DNA of 64,000 nt from Pseudomonas promysalinigenes (GCF_014269025.2 NZ_CP077094.1:3844001-3908000), one strand, 5' to 3'. Counted from the stretch's first letter, positions 1 to 17,620 are shown. The notes: generated from the sequence alone by a model not told the origin. Program-made: numbers and translations.

Positions 1-517
1 GAATGCCGCGGATGTGCTCCAACGGCAGGTTGGGAATGTTCACGTTGAGCACAGTGCGCGGTGGTAGTTGCAGGCGCGGCAGCGCCTCCACCAGGCGGCG
101 GGCGAAGTGGGCGGCGGTCGGCAGATTGTCAGGCTGTCGCGACAACAACGAGAAGGCCAGCGAAGTGCCGCCCAGGAAGCGGCCCTCCAGCGCGGCAGCG
201 ACCGTACCGGAGTAAATCACATCATCCCCCAGGTTCGCCCCCAGGTTGATGCCCGAGACGACCAGGTCCACCGGCTCAGGCAACAAGCCATTGAGGCCCA
301 GGTGCACGCAATCGGTCGGCGTGCCATTGAGGCTGATGAAACCATTGGCCAACGTCTGAGGATGCAGCGGCCGGTCCAGTGTCAGCGAGCTGCCGGCGCC
401 GCTTTTGTCTTGGTCCGGGGCGATCACCACGCACTGGGCATAATCCGCGAGCGCATCATGTAGCGCGGCGAGGCCCGGTGCGGTAACACCGTCGTCGTTC
501 GAAATCAGAATACGCAT
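1..517 (-). CDS. surE: 5'-nucleotidase SurE, 3' end cut by window
   Basis: SurE is a metal-dependent nucleoside-monophosphate phosphatase of the stationary-phase survival locus. The visible N-terminal ~172 residues begin [10 protein letters not shown], the family's metal-binding start with the Asp pair at 8-9. They continue with a [10 protein letters not shown] segment and a [19 protein letters not shown] region, both typical of SurE. The ATG at 517 lies inside the end of truD (13-base overlap), which suggests translational coupling. The rest, and the expected pcm-nlpD-rpoS genes, would lie beyond the left edge. Identity is firm; only the C-terminus is unseen. Confidence 0.96.
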   Translation of the reverse strand, partial: MRILISNDDGVTAPGLAALHDALADYAQCVVIAPDQDKSGAGSSLTLDRPLHPQTLANGFISLNGTPTDCVHLGLNGLLPEPVDLVVSGINLGANLGDDVIYSGTVAAALEGRFLGGTSLAFSLLSRQPDNLPTAAHFARRLVEALPRLQLPPRTVLNVNIPNLPLEHIRGI

Positions 518-1563
518 GGGCTGTCCGTCTGCCCTGCCGGCACCAGATCAACAAGCTCGCGCACCACCACGGTGGCGAAGCATCCGGCCGGAAGGACGAA
601 TTCCAGTTGCAGGATATCAGGCTCGGGATAATGCCACGTCAGGCCGCCAATAGGGAGCCGCAGTATTCGCCGTTCGTGATCCATGCCCGCATCGGCGAGC
701 CATTGGCACAGCGCCGCGTGACGCTCGCCTATCGCTGTCTCCAGCGCGCAAGTCGCCTCAGCCGCAGGCGACGGCCCCTGCCCCCACAAGGGGCCGGTGG
801 GGTGCAGATCAAGAATGCTCAAACGAGGATCGCAACATTCCTGCTCGCCTGCTTGGAAAAAGCTACGGCTATCGGTAAACGCCAGCAGGTCTCCAACTTG
901 TGCGCGCTGCCAGCTGCCATCGGCTACACGTGCCGCCAGTACCTGGTTGAACACATAGCTGCGCGCTGCCGACAGCAGGCGCGAGCGCACGTTGCGTTGC
1001 TCCGGCAAAGCCCGGCGGGCGGCCCAGCCCTGAGCATCGTGGACATTGCCACCGCCATGGCCGAATCGCTGGGTACCAAAGTAGTTGGGCACCCCTTGTC
1101 GCTTGAGTTGTTCCAACCGAGCATCGAGGGCCTGACGATCAGCCGCCAGCGCGGTCAGGCGCAGGGTGAAGCCATTGGCCGAATGGGCACCTCGCTGCAG
1201 TTTGCGCTGGTGGCGCACCTGCTTGAGGATGCGCAGGGTATCGTCTTGAGCCCGTGCCAGATCCGGGTCGGCCTTGCCCGGCAGGTGCAGGCTGAACCAC
1301 TGCCGGGTCAAGGCCTGGCGGTCCTTGAGCCCGGCATAGCTGATAGAGCGCACTGGCACACCGGCAGCGCGGGCCAGCCGGCGGGCAGCCTCTTCGGTAT
1401 TGAGATCACGCTTCTCGACCCACAACCACAGGTGCTCGCCCTGACCTGACAGCGGGATGTCCAGTACCTCGTCGACCTGGAAGTCTTCAGCCACGGCCTT
1501 GAGCACGGCGCTGCCCAACGATTGGCCCGTGGCCCGCGGGCCCAGCAAGTCCAGTTCGGTCAT
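505..1563 (-). CDS. truD: tRNA pseudouridine(13) synthase TruD
   Basis: TruD isomerises uridine 13 of certain tRNAs to pseudouridine. The protein has 352 residues, the usual length. The catalytic motif [14 protein letters not shown] carries the nucleophilic Asp at about residue 81, and the later [14 protein letters not shown] segment is the family's second signature. Its ATG overlaps the ispF stop by four bases (ATGA) and its own end overlaps surE, so ispF-truD-surE form one coupled unit, the same order as in E. coli. No anomaly was seen. Confidence 0.97.
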   Translation of the reverse strand: MTELDLLGPRATGQSLGSAVLKAVAEDFQVDEVLDIPLSGQGEHLWLWVEKRDLNTEEAARRLARAAGVPVRSISYAGLKDRQALTRQWFSLHLPGKADPDLARAQDDTLRILKQVRHQRKLQRGAHSANGFTLRLTALAADRQALDARLEQLKRQGVPNYFGTQRFGHGGGNVHDAQGWAARRALPEQRNVRSRLLSAARSYVFNQVLAARVADGSWQRAQVGDLLAFTDSRSFFQAGEQECCDPRLSILDLHPTGPLWGQGPSPAAEATCALETAIGERHAALCQWLADAGMDHERRILRLPIGGLTWHYPEPDILQLEFVLPAGCFATVVVRELVDLVPAGQTDSPCVF

Positions 1564-2033
1564 GCTGGCAGCAACAGGGCGACCGCATGCACGGCAATAC
1601 CCTCCTCACGCCCGGTGAAGCCAAGCTTCTCGGTGGTGGTGGCCTTGACATTGACCTGGTCGAGTTCAACCTGCAGGTCTTGGGCGATCAGCTGACGCAT
1701 GGTTTCGATGTGCGGGGCCATTTTCGGAGCCTGAGCAACGATGGTGGCGTCGACATTACCGACCTGCCAGCCCTTGGCGTTGACGATCGCGACCACGTGA
1801 CGCAGCAGCACACGGCTGTCGGCGCCTTTGAATTGCGGGTCGGTATCGGGGAAATGCTTGCCGATGTCGCCCAGCGCCGCGGCACCGAGCAAAGCGTCGC
1901 TCAGTGCGTGCAGCAGCACGTCACCGTCGGAATGGGCCAGGAGGCCGTATTTGTGAGGGATACGCACCCCACCCAGGGTAATGAAATCACCGTCGCAGAA
2001 ACGGTGCACATCGTAGCCGTGGCCAATACGCAT
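1560..2033 (-). CDS. ispF: 2-C-methyl-D-erythritol 2,4-cyclodiphosphate synthase
   Basis: IspF carries out the fifth step of the MEP isoprenoid pathway, closing the cyclodiphosphate ring with release of CMP. The 157-residue protein starts [12 protein letters not shown] with the zinc ligands Asp8 and His10, and has the third-ligand region [12 protein letters not shown]. The start is fixed by this universal N-terminus. The ATG lies only seven bases after a terminator-like hairpin and lacks a clear Shine-Dalgarno outside the stem, so its translation signal is odd. It is translationally coupled to truD. IspD is about 3.2 kb away, separated by the formaldehyde genes. Confidence 0.97.
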   Translation of the reverse strand: MRIGHGYDVHRFCDGDFITLGGVRIPHKYGLLAHSDGDVLLHALSDALLGAAALGDIGKHFPDTDPQFKGADSRVLLRHVVAIVNAKGWQVGNVDATIVAQAPKMAPHIETMRQLIAQDLQVELDQVNVKATTTEKLGFTGREEGIAVHAVALLLPA

Positions 2034-2040
2034 AGAAGAA

Positions 2041-2061
2041 CGCCCTGATTGAGTCAGGGCG
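2041..2061 (-). terminator. Hairpin between fghA and ispF
   Basis: A perfect 8-base stem (CGCCCTGA/TCAGGGCG) with a 5-base loop is followed on the minus strand by TTCTTCT, the look of an intrinsic terminator for adhC-fghA. The tail runs directly into the ispF ATG. A TAGAAT -10-like hexamer at 2064-2069 lies just upstream and could start an ispF transcript within or beside the stem. Confidence 0.7.
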
Positions 2062-2118
2062 TGATTCTACCTGCTTTAGCCGCTATTGGGTTGCCATCTG
2101 GGCGGCCCGCCAAGACGC

Positions 2119-2973
2119 CTACACGCGCCCAAGGGCCACCGCGTGATGGCGCAAGTGCTCATCGATGAAGCTGGCGATGAAGTAGTAACTGTGATCGTAG
2201 CCAGGCTGCAGGCGCAGAACGAGCTCATGCCCGCCTTTGCGTGCGGCCAGCTCCAATGCCTCGGGCTTGAGTTGCTTCTCGAGGAAATCGTCGCGGTCGC
2301 CCTGATCCACCAGCACCGGCGGGCACTGGCCTGCCGGGGTTTCGGCCAGCAACACGCTGGCGTCCCATTCGCGCCAGCGCGCACGGTCTTCACCCAGGTA
2401 GCGGCTGAAGGCTTTTTCACCCCACGGGCAATCGATCGGATTGCTGATCGGCGAAAATGCCGACACCGAGCGATAGCGCCCTGGATTGCGCAATGCGCAG
2501 ACCAGCGCGCCGTGCCCACCCATGGAATGGCCGCTGATGCTGCGCTGGTCGGACGCTGGGAAGTGCGCCTCGATCAGTGCTGGCAGTTCCTGCACCACGT
2601 AGTCATGCATGCGGTAGTGCTGCGCCCAAGGTTGCTGGGTGGCGTTGAGATAGAACCCGGCGCCATGGCCAAAATCCCAAGCACCCTCAGGGTCGCCCGG
2701 CACCTGCTCGCCCCGCGGGCTGGTGTCGGGTGCGACGATGATCAGCCCCAGTTCTGCGGCAAGGCGCTGGGCACCCGCCTTCTGCATGAAGTTCTCATCG
2801 GTGCAGGTGAGGCCGCTGAGCCAGTACAGAACCGGCAGTTTCTCGCCCTGCTCGGCCTGTGGTGGCAGATATACAGCGAACACCATGTCACAGCCCAGCA
2901 CCTTGGAGTGATGCCGGTAACGCTTGTGCCAGCCGCCGAAGCTTTTCTGGCAGGAGATGTTATCCAGGCTCAT
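2119..2973 (-). CDS. fghA: S-formylglutathione hydrolase
   Basis: This esterase releases formate and glutathione from S-formylglutathione, the last step of glutathione-dependent formaldehyde detoxification in the cytoplasm. The 284-residue alpha/beta-hydrolase has the nucleophile elbow [10 protein letters not shown] with Ser150, an oxyanion-region [12 protein letters not shown], and a C-terminal [13 protein letters not shown] with the expected catalytic His. It starts eight bases after the adhC stop, so the two genes are one operon acting in series. Esterase D-family relatives share this fold, but the pairing with class III alcohol dehydrogenase makes the assignment firm. Confidence 0.96.
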   Translation of the reverse strand: MSLDNISCQKSFGGWHKRYRHHSKVLGCDMVFAVYLPPQAEQGEKLPVLYWLSGLTCTDENFMQKAGAQRLAAELGLIIVAPDTSPRGEQVPGDPEGAWDFGHGAGFYLNATQQPWAQHYRMHDYVVQELPALIEAHFPASDQRSISGHSMGGHGALVCALRNPGRYRSVSAFSPISNPIDCPWGEKAFSRYLGEDRARWREWDASVLLAETPAGQCPPVLVDQGDRDDFLEKQLKPEALELAARKGGHELVLRLQPGYDHSYYFIASFIDEHLRHHAVALGRV

Positions 2974-2981
2974 GGCTGACC

Positions 2982-4121
<1,140 letters not shown>

Positions 4122-4202
4122 TCAATCCAGCAGTGTAATCCAGCCACTTTTGATAAATAATCCGAGCCAAGCCAAAACATTATTGCCATACAGGGATAAT
4201 TC

Positions 4203-5099
4203 ATGAGCAGCCGTTGGGAAGGCATTGACGAATTTGTCGCCGTGGCCGAGTCCGGTCAGTTCACGGCGGCCGCCGAGCGCTTGGGCGTATCGTCGTCCCA
4301 TATCAGCCGGCAGATCGCTCGCTTGGAGGAGCGCCTGCAAACCCGCTTGCTCTACCGCAGTACCCGCCGGGTAGCGTTGAGCGAAGCTGGGCAGACTTTC
4401 TTGCAACACTGCCAGCGCCTGCAGGACGGCCGTGAAGAAGCCTTGCGCGCCATGGGTGACCTTGCCAGCGAGCCCAAGGGCCTGCTGCGCATGACCTGTG
4501 CGGTGGCCTACGGCGAGCGCTTCATCGTGCCGCTGGTGACCCGCTTCATGGCGCTGTACCCGCAATTGCGGGTCGAGGTGGAGCTGAGCAACCGCACCCT
4601 GGACCTGCTGCACGAGGGCATGGACCTGGCCATTCGCCTCGGCCGGCTGGCCGACTCGCGGCTGATCGCCACGCGCCTTGCACCGCGGCGCATGTACTTG
4701 TGCGCGTCGCCGGCGTACCTGGAGCGCTACGGGCGGCCGCACAGCCTTTCCGAACTGGCCAGGCACAACTGCCTGATCGGCAGCTCCGATCTGTGGGCAC
4801 TGCAATACGATGGCCGTGAGATCAGTCAGCGGGTACAGGGCAACTGGCGTTGCAACAGTGGCCAGGCGGTGCTGGATGCCGCGTTGTTGGGCATGGGGTT
4901 GTGCCAGTTACCTGACTACTACGTGCTCGAACACCTGAACTCTGGCGCACTGGTGTCGTTGCTTGAGGGGCACCAGCCGCCGAATACGGCGGTATGGGCG
5001 TTGTATCCGCAGCAGCGGCATCTGTCGCCGAAGGTCAGGCGGCTGGTTGATTATCTGAAAGAGGGCCTAGGCGGCCTGCCGGAGTATCGGCATGTCTAG
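4203..5099 (+). CDS. LysR-family transcriptional regulator
   Basis: This is a 298-residue LysR-type regulator with an N-terminal winged helix-turn-helix (roughly residues 5-62, including FTAAAERLGVSSSHISRQIA) and a C-terminal type 2 periplasmic-binding-like effector domain. It resembles the large CrgA/PP_1615-like subgroup. The effector is unknown. It is transcribed away from adhC, and the shared 108-base gap is AT-rich, as expected for a LysR-controlled divergent promoter. I infer that it may regulate adhC-fghA; nothing in the sequence proves it. GGGA before the ATG serves as a ribosome site. Confidence 0.88.
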   Translation: MSSRWEGIDEFVAVAESGQFTAAAERLGVSSSHISRQIARLEERLQTRLLYRSTRRVALSEAGQTFLQHCQRLQDGREEALRAMGDLASEPKGLLRMTCAVAYGERFIVPLVTRFMALYPQLRVEVELSNRTLDLLHEGMDLAIRLGRLADSRLIATRLAPRRMYLCASPAYLERYGRPHSLSELARHNCLIGSSDLWALQYDGREISQRVQGNWRCNSGQAVLDAALLGMGLCQLPDYYVLEHLNSGALVSLLEGHQPPNTAVWALYPQQRHLSPKVRRLVDYLKEGLGGLPEYRHV

Positions 5100-5129
5100 G
5101 GTGCGGGAGGATTGACGCATCTGCCCGGG

Positions 5130-5158
5130 CCGGCGTTTTCGCGGATAAACCTGCCGGG
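5130..5158. repeat. Degenerate REP-like palindrome
   Basis: The 135-base space between the convergent lysR and ispD ends contains a segment reading CGTTTTCGCGGATAAACCTG. It resembles the P. putida REP consensus (TTCGCGGGTAAACCCGCTCC-type core). It is degenerate and single. I see no T-rich terminator here. Confidence 0.5.
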
Positions 5159-5234
5159 GCTGCGCAGGTTTTCAGATTAGCGCCACCCTTACGGGCGGGT
5201 TCGCACGCGACCAGACCGGAGCAGTAACGGTTGA

Positions 5235-5942
5235 TCAGCGCCTGCCCGCCCAGCGCTGACGCAACCACTCCAGGTCTTCCGGTCGGGTGACTTTGATGTT
5301 GTCACTGCGCCCCTCGACCAGGCGCGGCGCCTGCCCAGACCACTCGATGGCAGAAGCCTCATCGGTCACTACCACATCGGAAACCAGACTCTCGGCCAAT
5401 GCCCGATGCAACATGCCCAAGCGAAACATCTGCGGCGTATACGCTTGCCAGATGGTGCTGCGGTCCACCGTCGCGGCGACCCGCCCACTGGCATCGGCAC
5501 GCTTGAGCGTATCCCGAGCCGGCACCGCCAGCAGCCCACCGACGGCGTCACCGGCCAACTCCGACAGCAGCTTGTCCAGGTCACTACGGGCCAGGTTCGG
5601 CCGCGCCGCATCGTGCACTAGCACCCAGTCGTGCTCCGATGCCCCTTGGGCATGCAACAACAACAAGGCATTGAGCACCGAATCGGCACGTTCACGACCG
5701 CCCGGTGCACGCTGAATACTCGGATCACTGGCGCAGCCAAGCCGAGGCCAGTAAGGGTCGTCTTCGGCGATGCTGACCACCACGCCTTTGAGCGAGGGGT
5801 GGCCAAGGAAACAATCGAGGCTATGCTCGAGCAGCGTCTGCCCAGCCAGCTCCAGGTATTGCTTGGGGCGATCGGCAGCCATGCGGGCACCCACGCCCGC
5901 TGCAGGGATCACGGCCCAGAAAGCCGGTAAGGGTTCAATCAT
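5235..5942 (-). CDS. ispD: 2-C-methyl-D-erythritol 4-phosphate cytidylyltransferase
   Basis: IspD transfers CMP to methylerythritol phosphate, the third step of the MEP isoprenoid pathway. The 235-residue protein has the nucleotidyltransferase glycine-rich loop PAAGVGARMAADRPKQY near its start and the VLVHDAARPN motif with the metal-binding Asp. The later DEASAIEWSG and the TRPEDL ending are also typical. Its ATG overlaps the ftsB stop by four bases (ATGA). Downstream lies the convergent LysR gene rather than ispF, unlike the ispD-ispF adjacency in E. coli. Confidence 0.97.
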   Translation of the reverse strand: MIEPLPAFWAVIPAAGVGARMAADRPKQYLELAGQTLLEHSLDCFLGHPSLKGVVVSIAEDDPYWPRLGCASDPSIQRAPGGRERADSVLNALLLLHAQGASEHDWVLVHDAARPNLARSDLDKLLSELAGDAVGGLLAVPARDTLKRADASGRVAATVDRSTIWQAYTPQMFRLGMLHRALAESLVSDVVVTDEASAIEWSGQAPRLVEGRSDNIKVTRPEDLEWLRQRWAGRR

Positions 5943-6220
5943 TTTTGCGGCAGCTGGTAGAGGGTTTCGCCCTCTTTGACCATTCCAAGTTCATGACGAG
6001 CCCGTTCTTCAACGGTCTCCATACCTTTTTTGAGCTCCAGCACCTCGGCATAGAGCACACGGTTACGCTCCAGCAGCCGTTCATTCTCGGCATGCTGTTC
6101 TTCGATCTGCTGCTTGAGCTCGGCCACTTGCGCCAGGCTGCCGTTACCCACCCAAAGGCGGTATTGCAGGCCACCGAGCAGCACAAGCAGGACAAGGAAC
6201 AACCAATAGGGACTGCGCAT
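5939..6220 (-). CDS. ftsB: Cell division protein FtsB
   Basis: FtsB is a bitopic inner-membrane divisome protein that works with FtsL and FtsQ to activate septal cell-wall synthesis. The 93-residue protein fits: a short cytoplasmic start, one membrane helix (YWLFLVLLVLLGGLQYRLWV), then a periplasmic coiled coil rich in Glu, Leu and Lys (about residues 28-72), and a short ELGMVKEGETLYQLP tail. I chose the ATG at 6220 preceded by GGATACC; an upstream TTG is less likely. It follows eno and overlaps ispD. Confidence 0.95.
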   Translation of the reverse strand: MRSPYWLFLVLLVLLGGLQYRLWVGNGSLAQVAELKQQIEEQHAENERLLERNRVLYAEVLELKKGMETVEERARHELGMVKEGETLYQLPQK

Positions 6221-6264
6221 CAAGGTATCCAGATTAAAGACCGCCGCACACGGACGTCATATAG

Positions 6265-6294
6265 CACGAAGCCTGGCCGAGGCCAGGCTTCGTG
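6265..6294 (-). terminator. Long hairpin between eno and ftsB
   Basis: A perfect 12-base stem (CACGAAGCCTGG/CCAGGCTTCGTG) with a 6-base loop lies 95 bases past the eno stop, followed on the minus strand by CTATATG. The U-tract is short, so this may be a partial terminator or an RNA-stability element. A second stem at 6325-6347 (TGGGTAC/GTACCCA) and a GACAGC/GCTGTC stem at 6354-6372 lie in the same gap. Confidence 0.55.
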
Positions 6295-6389
6295 GACAGA
6301 AACCCGCATGAAGCGCCGGATGGCTGGGTACCGAAATTCAGTACCCAAGCCCCGACAGCCTCGGTTGCTGTCTTTTTACCATCTCTTGC

Positions 6390-9777
<3,388 letters not shown>

Positions 9778-11061
9778 TCAGCTCAAACCTTGCGCGTTCG
9801 TCGGCAGCGCCCAATGAAGCTGGCAATCGGCTTGGGCCAAGGATGGCAGATTGGCCACCGCCAGCAAGCGTTCGCCGCAAAACAGCAACGGCAGGCGCGG
9901 GCGCACAAAGTGCGGGACCTGCAACTCGTTGAGCAGGCGCTTGAGGTCGCGTCGCCCGCGCCCGGCGACATCCAGCATCTCACCGCCCTGGCGGTAGGCG
10001 ATGTGCAGATCGCTCTGCGGCCCAGCGACATCAAGACGCACGTAGCCGTTGCCAGGCAGCGCCAGGCTGGCGCCGGGGTCTGCCCATGGGTACTCACCTT
10101 TGGGTGTTTGCAGCCAGTCCCCGCTCAACCACCAGATGCGCCCCTGGCTACGCAGCAGGCACCCGTCAGCGAGCCGCCAGACCGGCTGCGCATCCGCCGC
10201 CGCGTCCCGCAGATTTGCCCAGCCCGCCCAATGCCGCGTGTCGGGTAACCGGGTTCGCTTGCTGAGCCAGTATTGCAAGGCATTGCGCTGGCGCGCAGGC
10301 GACAATCGGACAAGCGTCGCCAAGTCGAGCGAGGGCAACGTTGCCCAGGCAGGTGCTGCGCCCTGCACGGCTTGCGCCAGGTCGCCTGCAGCCAATTCAT
10401 CGAGCAAGCCCAGAGCCTCCCCCAGGTGTTCTGCACAGCGGGCGATGTTCTGGCGGGCTTGGGGCCAACGCTGCTGCAATGGCGCAAACATCTCTGCGCG
10501 CAGGTAGTTGCGGTCGAAGGTGGTATCCACGTTCGTCGGGTCTTCGATCCACACCAACTCATTGGCGTGGGCGTAGTCATGCAACTGCTGACGCGAGGTT
10601 CCCAGCAATGGCCGAACCAGGCTGCCCTGCCCTAATCGTCGCTGCGCAGGCATTGCCGCCAGGCCACGCAACCCGGCGCCGCGCAGCAAGCGCAGGAGCA
10701 AGGTTTCGGCCTGGTCGTCGCGGTGATGAGCGGTGAACAGGATTTCACCGGGCGCGAGGATCTGCTCGAAGGCTGCATATCGCGCGTCGCGGGCGGCCTG
10801 TTCGAGGCTGGCGCTGGAGGAAACCTGGACGTAGATGACCTGGAGCTCGATGCCGAGCTTGTCGCAGATGGCTTGGCAGTGGGCCGGCCAGGCGTCGGCG
10901 GCCGATTGCAGGCCGTGATGGATGTGCAAGGCACGCAGCGCAGGAGCTGAAGGTTGGCGGGCGTGTTCGGCCAACAGATGCAGAAGCACGGTTGAGTCCA
11001 GGCCGCCAGAGAAAGCGATGTACCAGGTGGGGGCGTTGCGCCAAGGGGTGAGGTTGATCAT
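9778..11061 (-). CDS. tilS: tRNA(Ile)-lysidine synthetase
   Basis: TilS attaches lysine to the wobble cytidine of the CAU-anticodon isoleucine tRNA so that it reads AUA. The 427-residue protein has the PP-loop ATP-binding motif SGGLDS at residues 18-23 and the HHRDDQAETLLLRLLRG segment of the N-terminal domain. The C-terminal substrate domain ends near LLNELQVPHFVRPRLPLLF. I chose the ATG at 11061 (MINLTPWRNAPTWYIAFSGG); an open extension to 11136 crosses the REP region and is unlikely. It is in the same direction as accA upstream. Confidence 0.95.
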   Translation of the reverse strand: MINLTPWRNAPTWYIAFSGGLDSTVLLHLLAEHARQPSAPALRALHIHHGLQSAADAWPAHCQAICDKLGIELQVIYVQVSSSASLEQAARDARYAAFEQILAPGEILFTAHHRDDQAETLLLRLLRGAGLRGLAAMPAQRRLGQGSLVRPLLGTSRQQLHDYAHANELVWIEDPTNVDTTFDRNYLRAEMFAPLQQRWPQARQNIARCAEHLGEALGLLDELAAGDLAQAVQGAAPAWATLPSLDLATLVRLSPARQRNALQYWLSKRTRLPDTRHWAGWANLRDAAADAQPVWRLADGCLLRSQGRIWWLSGDWLQTPKGEYPWADPGASLALPGNGYVRLDVAGPQSDLHIAYRQGGEMLDVAGRGRRDLKRLLNELQVPHFVRPRLPLLFCGERLLAVANLPSLAQADCQLHWALPTNAQGLS

Positions 11062-11098
11062 GTGCGCCTCACTTGGCTTGATAACCGGATCCATGTGA

Positions 11099-11190
11099 GC
11101 TTGCCCGCGAACCCACGCGAAGCCAGTGCCGTGCACCGCATCGCCTGTTTCGCGGGTGAAGCCGCGCCCATATGGGCCGCAGCGCGGCCC
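11099..11190. repeat. Inverted REP-like pair plus GGGCCGC hairpin
   Basis: The accA-tilS gap carries two oppositely oriented REP-like cores (CTTGCCCGCGAA at about 11100-11111 and TTTCGCGGGTGAAGCCGCG at about 11148-11166). A stem GGGCCGC-AGC-GCGGCCC follows at 11174-11190, ten bases past the accA stop. The stem may act as a terminator or 3'-end protector for accA, though it lacks a T tract. Confidence 0.6.
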
Positions 11191-11199
11191 TGGGATGAA

Positions 11200-12147
11200 T
11201 CAGAGACCGTAGCTCATCAAGCGGTCGTAACGACGGGCCAGCAGGGTGTCGTGGTCGAGCTTGCCGAGCATGTCCAGCTGCTGTACCAAGTCGGCACGAA
11301 TGCTCTCGGACATCTTGGCCGGATCACGGTGGGCGCCGCCCAGCGGCTCCTCGATGACCTTGTCGACGATGTTCAGGCTTTTCAGGCGATCGGCAGTGAT
11401 GCCCATGGCTTCGGCGGCGTCGGCAGCCTTGTCGGCGGTCTTCCACAGGATCGACGCGCAGCCTTCGGGCGAGATGACCGAGTAGGTGGAGTACTGCAGC
11501 ATGTTCAGCTGATCGCACACGCCAATGGCCAGTGCACCGCCAGAACCACCCTCACCGATCACGGTAGCGATGATTGGGGTTTTCAGACGAGCCATGACCC
11601 GCAGGTTCCAGGCGATGGCCTCGCTCTGGTTACGCTCTTCGGCGTCGATGCCAGGGTAGGCGCCCGGGGTGTCGATGAAGGTCAGGATCGGCATCTTGAA
11701 GCGCTCGGCCATTTCCATCAGGCGGCAAGCCTTGCGATAGCCCTCAGGGCGCGGCATGCCGAAGTTGCGACGTACCTTTTCACGCACTTCACGGCCCTTC
11801 TGGTGCCCGATGACCATCACCGGCTTGCCATCCAGACGCGCGGTACCACCAACGATGGCAGCGTCATCGGAGAAGTGGCGGTCGCCGTGCAGCTCTTCGA
11901 ACTCGGTGAAGATGTGCTCCAGGTAGTCCAGGGTGTAAGGACGACGTGGGTGGCGCGCCAGGCGGGCGATCTGCCAGCTGGTCAGGTTGCCGAAGATGCT
12001 TTCGGTCAGGGTGTTGCTCTTGTCTTGCAGACGGGCAATTTCATCGCTGATGTTCAGCGAGTTGTCGTTGCCTACCAGGCGCAGGCCTTCGATCTTGGCT
12101 TGCAGGTCGGCAATCGGCTGTTCGAAATCGAGAAAATTCGGGTTCAT
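11200..12147 (-). CDS. accA: Acetyl-CoA carboxylase carboxyltransferase, alpha subunit
   Basis: AccA pairs with AccD to move carboxyl from carboxybiotin to acetyl-CoA, giving malonyl-CoA for fatty acid synthesis. The 315-residue protein starts [16 protein letters not shown]. It contains the [21 protein letters not shown] segment, the [10 protein letters not shown] and [12 protein letters not shown] oxyanion loops of the crotonase-like fold, and the [13 protein letters not shown] motif. A second ATG two codons upstream is possible, but GGAT is better placed for the one chosen. It lies about 105 bases after dnaE in the same direction, as in E. coli. Confidence 0.97.
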   Translation of the reverse strand: MNPNFLDFEQPIADLQAKIEGLRLVGNDNSLNISDEIARLQDKSNTLTESIFGNLTSWQIARLARHPRRPYTLDYLEHIFTEFEELHGDRHFSDDAAIVGGTARLDGKPVMVIGHQKGREVREKVRRNFGMPRPEGYRKACRLMEMAERFKMPILTFIDTPGAYPGIDAEERNQSEAIAWNLRVMARLKTPIIATVIGEGGSGGALAIGVCDQLNMLQYSTYSVISPEGCASILWKTADKAADAAEAMGITADRLKSLNIVDKVIEEPLGGAHRDPAKMSESIRADLVQQLDMLGKLDHDTLLARRYDRLMSYGL

Positions 12148-12252
12148 AGTCATCCGTCTTGGGTCTACGGCCAGGCGGCCGGCCGGTTGATCCGTTTGGC
12201 GCCATACCTTAAGGGATCAGGCGCATATAGGTCGAGATTAAATTTCGTCGAT

Positions 12253-15777
<3,525 letters not shown>

Positions 15778-15824
15778 GGAAAGTCCTGTAGCAGTGCTGA
15801 ACGACAAGGGCGCGATTGTAGCGT

Positions 15825-15860
15825 AAATGCTCGAAGCATTTGGGGCCGCATAGCGGCCCC
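15825..15860 (-). terminator. Tandem hairpins after rnhB
   Basis: On the minus strand the rnhB stop is followed within seven bases by a perfect 8-base stem (15842-15860, GGGGCCGC-ATA-GCGGCCCC). A 7-base stem follows directly (15825-15841, AAATGCT/AGCATTT). T tracts are short, but position and stability suggest the end of the lpx operon. A TACAAT hexamer at 15814-15819 could be the dnaE -10. Confidence 0.6.
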
Positions 15861-15866
15861 ATTGGA

Positions 15867-16490
15867 TCAGATCAGTGCGTGAGTGAAGCTTTCTCGGGCT
15901 TCCCACGCGGCGCGCACCGGGCCGAATGAGCGCCGATGGATGGGAGTGGGGCCCAGCCGCGCCAAGGCCTCCAGGTGCACTGCAGTAGGGTAGCCTTTGT
16001 GCCCGCCGATGCCGTAGCCAGGGTAGATCAGCTCGAATGCGCTCATCTCCCGATCACGGGTCACCTTGGCCAGAATCGATGCGGCGGCGATGGCCGGCAC
16101 CTGGCTGTCGCCCTTGACCACCGGTGCAGCCGGAACGGCCAGTTGCGGGCAACGATTGCCGTCGATCAAGGCCAGTTTCGGTGTGATGTGCAGCCCTTCA
16201 ACCGCACGCTGCATGGCCAGCATGGTGGCATGCAAGATGTTGAGCCGGTCGATTTCATCGACTTCAGCGCGGGCGATGCAAAAGCTCAACGCTTTTTCAC
16301 AGATTTCGTCGAACAATGCCTCACGCCTGGCTTCGGTGAGTTTCTTCGAATCGTTCAAGCCCAGGATCGGCCGAGCCGGATCGAGAATGACCGCCGCCGT
16401 GACCACTGCACCACACAGCGGGCCGCGCCCGACCTCGTCAACGCCGGCCACCAGGTCTTCGACCAGGTTGAAGTCCAATCCAATCTGCAT
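15867..16490 (-). CDS. rnhB: Ribonuclease HII
   Basis: RNase HII cuts RNA in RNA-DNA hybrids and excises misincorporated ribonucleotides. The 207-residue protein has the active-site motif [12 protein letters not shown] (Asp18, Glu19), a central DAVIDG-type strand ([12 protein letters not shown]), and the KVTRDREM and [14 protein letters not shown] segments seen in all family members. The ATG at 16490 lies one base past the lpxB stop, as part of the lpxA-lpxB-rnhB unit. An open extension to 16595 lies inside lpxB and is rejected. Confidence 0.97.
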   Translation of the reverse strand: MQIGLDFNLVEDLVAGVDEVGRGPLCGAVVTAAVILDPARPILGLNDSKKLTEARREALFDEICEKALSFCIARAEVDEIDRLNILHATMLAMQRAVEGLHITPKLALIDGNRCPQLAVPAAPVVKGDSQVPAIAAASILAKVTRDREMSAFELIYPGYGIGGHKGYPTAVHLEALARLGPTPIHRRSFGPVRAAWEARESFTHALI

Positions 16491-16491
16491 A

Positions 16492-17619
16492 TCAGCGGTC
16501 CTTGAGCAAGGCCAGCACTGCGTCGGCCGCCTGGTTGGAGGCGTCGCGGCGCAGGGTGCGGTGAATCTCATCGAAGCGTTCGGTCTGCTGGGCACCCCCG
16601 GCGATCAGCGGCGCCAAGGTCTGCGCCAAGGCTTCACTGGTCGCGGCATCCTGCAGCAGCTCCGGCACCAGCTCACGCTGGGCCAGCAGATTGGGCAACG
16701 AGACGTAAGGGCTTTTCACCAGGCGCTTGAGTATCCAGTAGGTCAAGGGTGCCAGGCGATAGGCAACGACCATCGGGCGTTTGTACAAAAGCGCCTCGAG
16801 TGTGGCGGTACCAGAGGCAATCAGCACCGCGTCGCAGGCAGCCAACGCCTGGTGCGACTGACCATCGAGCAAGGTCAACGGCAGGTCGCGACCTGCCAGC
16901 ATCTGCTCCACCTGAGCACGCCGCGCAAAGTTTGCGCAGGGCAGCACGAACTGCACCCCAGGCACCAGCTCACGCAGGCGCTGAGCGGCATCGAGGAACA
17001 GCGCGCCCAGGCGCCCCACCTCACCGCCCCGGCTTCCCGGCATCAACGCCACCACTGGCCCGTCGGCCAGCCCCAGCGCGCTGCGAGCAGCGTGCCGGTC
17101 TGCCGTCAACGGGATGGTATCGGCCAAGGGGTGGCCCACGAAGCGCACCGGTACGCCCTGTTCTTCGTAGAAACGTGCCTCGAACGGCAACAGCGTGAGC
17201 ATCAGGTCGCAACCCTCGCGGATCTTCAGCACACGTTTTTGCCGCCACGCCCAGACTGACGGGCTGACATAGTGCACTGTCTTGATTCCAGCCTGGCGCA
17301 GTTTCAGTTCGATGTTGAGGGTGAAGTCTGGCGCGTCGATACCGATGAACACATCGGGCCGCTCGCCGATCAGGGTCTGGATCAGCGCTTTGCGGCGCTT
17401 TAGCAGCTCGCGCAGACGCCCCAGTACCTCGACCAGGCCCATGACTGCCAGGCGCTCCATCGGGAAGTACGACTGCAGGCCTTCGGCCTCCATCAGCGGG
17501 CCGCCCACGCCGATGAAACGGATATCGGGATGGCGCGCCTTGAGGGCGCGCATCAGCCCGGACCCGAGAATATCGCCGCTGGCCTCACCTGCGACCAGGG
17601 CTACGCAAAGCTGCCCCAT
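16492..17619 (-). CDS. lpxB: Lipid-A-disaccharide synthase
   Basis: LpxB condenses UDP-diacylglucosamine and lipid X to the tetraacyl disaccharide of lipid A at the inner face of the cytoplasmic membrane. The 375-residue GT19 protein begins [20 protein letters not shown], the family signature, and includes [12 protein letters not shown] and the [14 protein letters not shown] segment. The C-terminal half carries the [12 protein letters not shown] and PMVVAYR motifs. The gene is separated from lpxA and from rnhB by one base each. It is coupled to lpxA, which makes an upstream lipid A precursor. Confidence 0.97.
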   Translation of the reverse strand: MGQLCVALVAGEASGDILGSGLMRALKARHPDIRFIGVGGPLMEAEGLQSYFPMERLAVMGLVEVLGRLRELLKRRKALIQTLIGERPDVFIGIDAPDFTLNIELKLRQAGIKTVHYVSPSVWAWRQKRVLKIREGCDLMLTLLPFEARFYEEQGVPVRFVGHPLADTIPLTADRHAARSALGLADGPVVALMPGSRGGEVGRLGALFLDAAQRLRELVPGVQFVLPCANFARRAQVEQMLAGRDLPLTLLDGQSHQALAACDAVLIASGTATLEALLYKRPMVVAYRLAPLTYWILKRLVKSPYVSLPNLLAQRELVPELLQDAATSEALAQTLAPLIAGGAQQTERFDEIHRTLRRDASNQAADAVLALLKDR

Positions 17620-17620
17620 T

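Noticed and set aside
15778..15906. Longer DnaE start
   Set aside because: The extension runs through the rnhB terminator hairpins into rnhB; MSVPFVHLRVHSEFSL is the known N-terminus and has AGGA before it.
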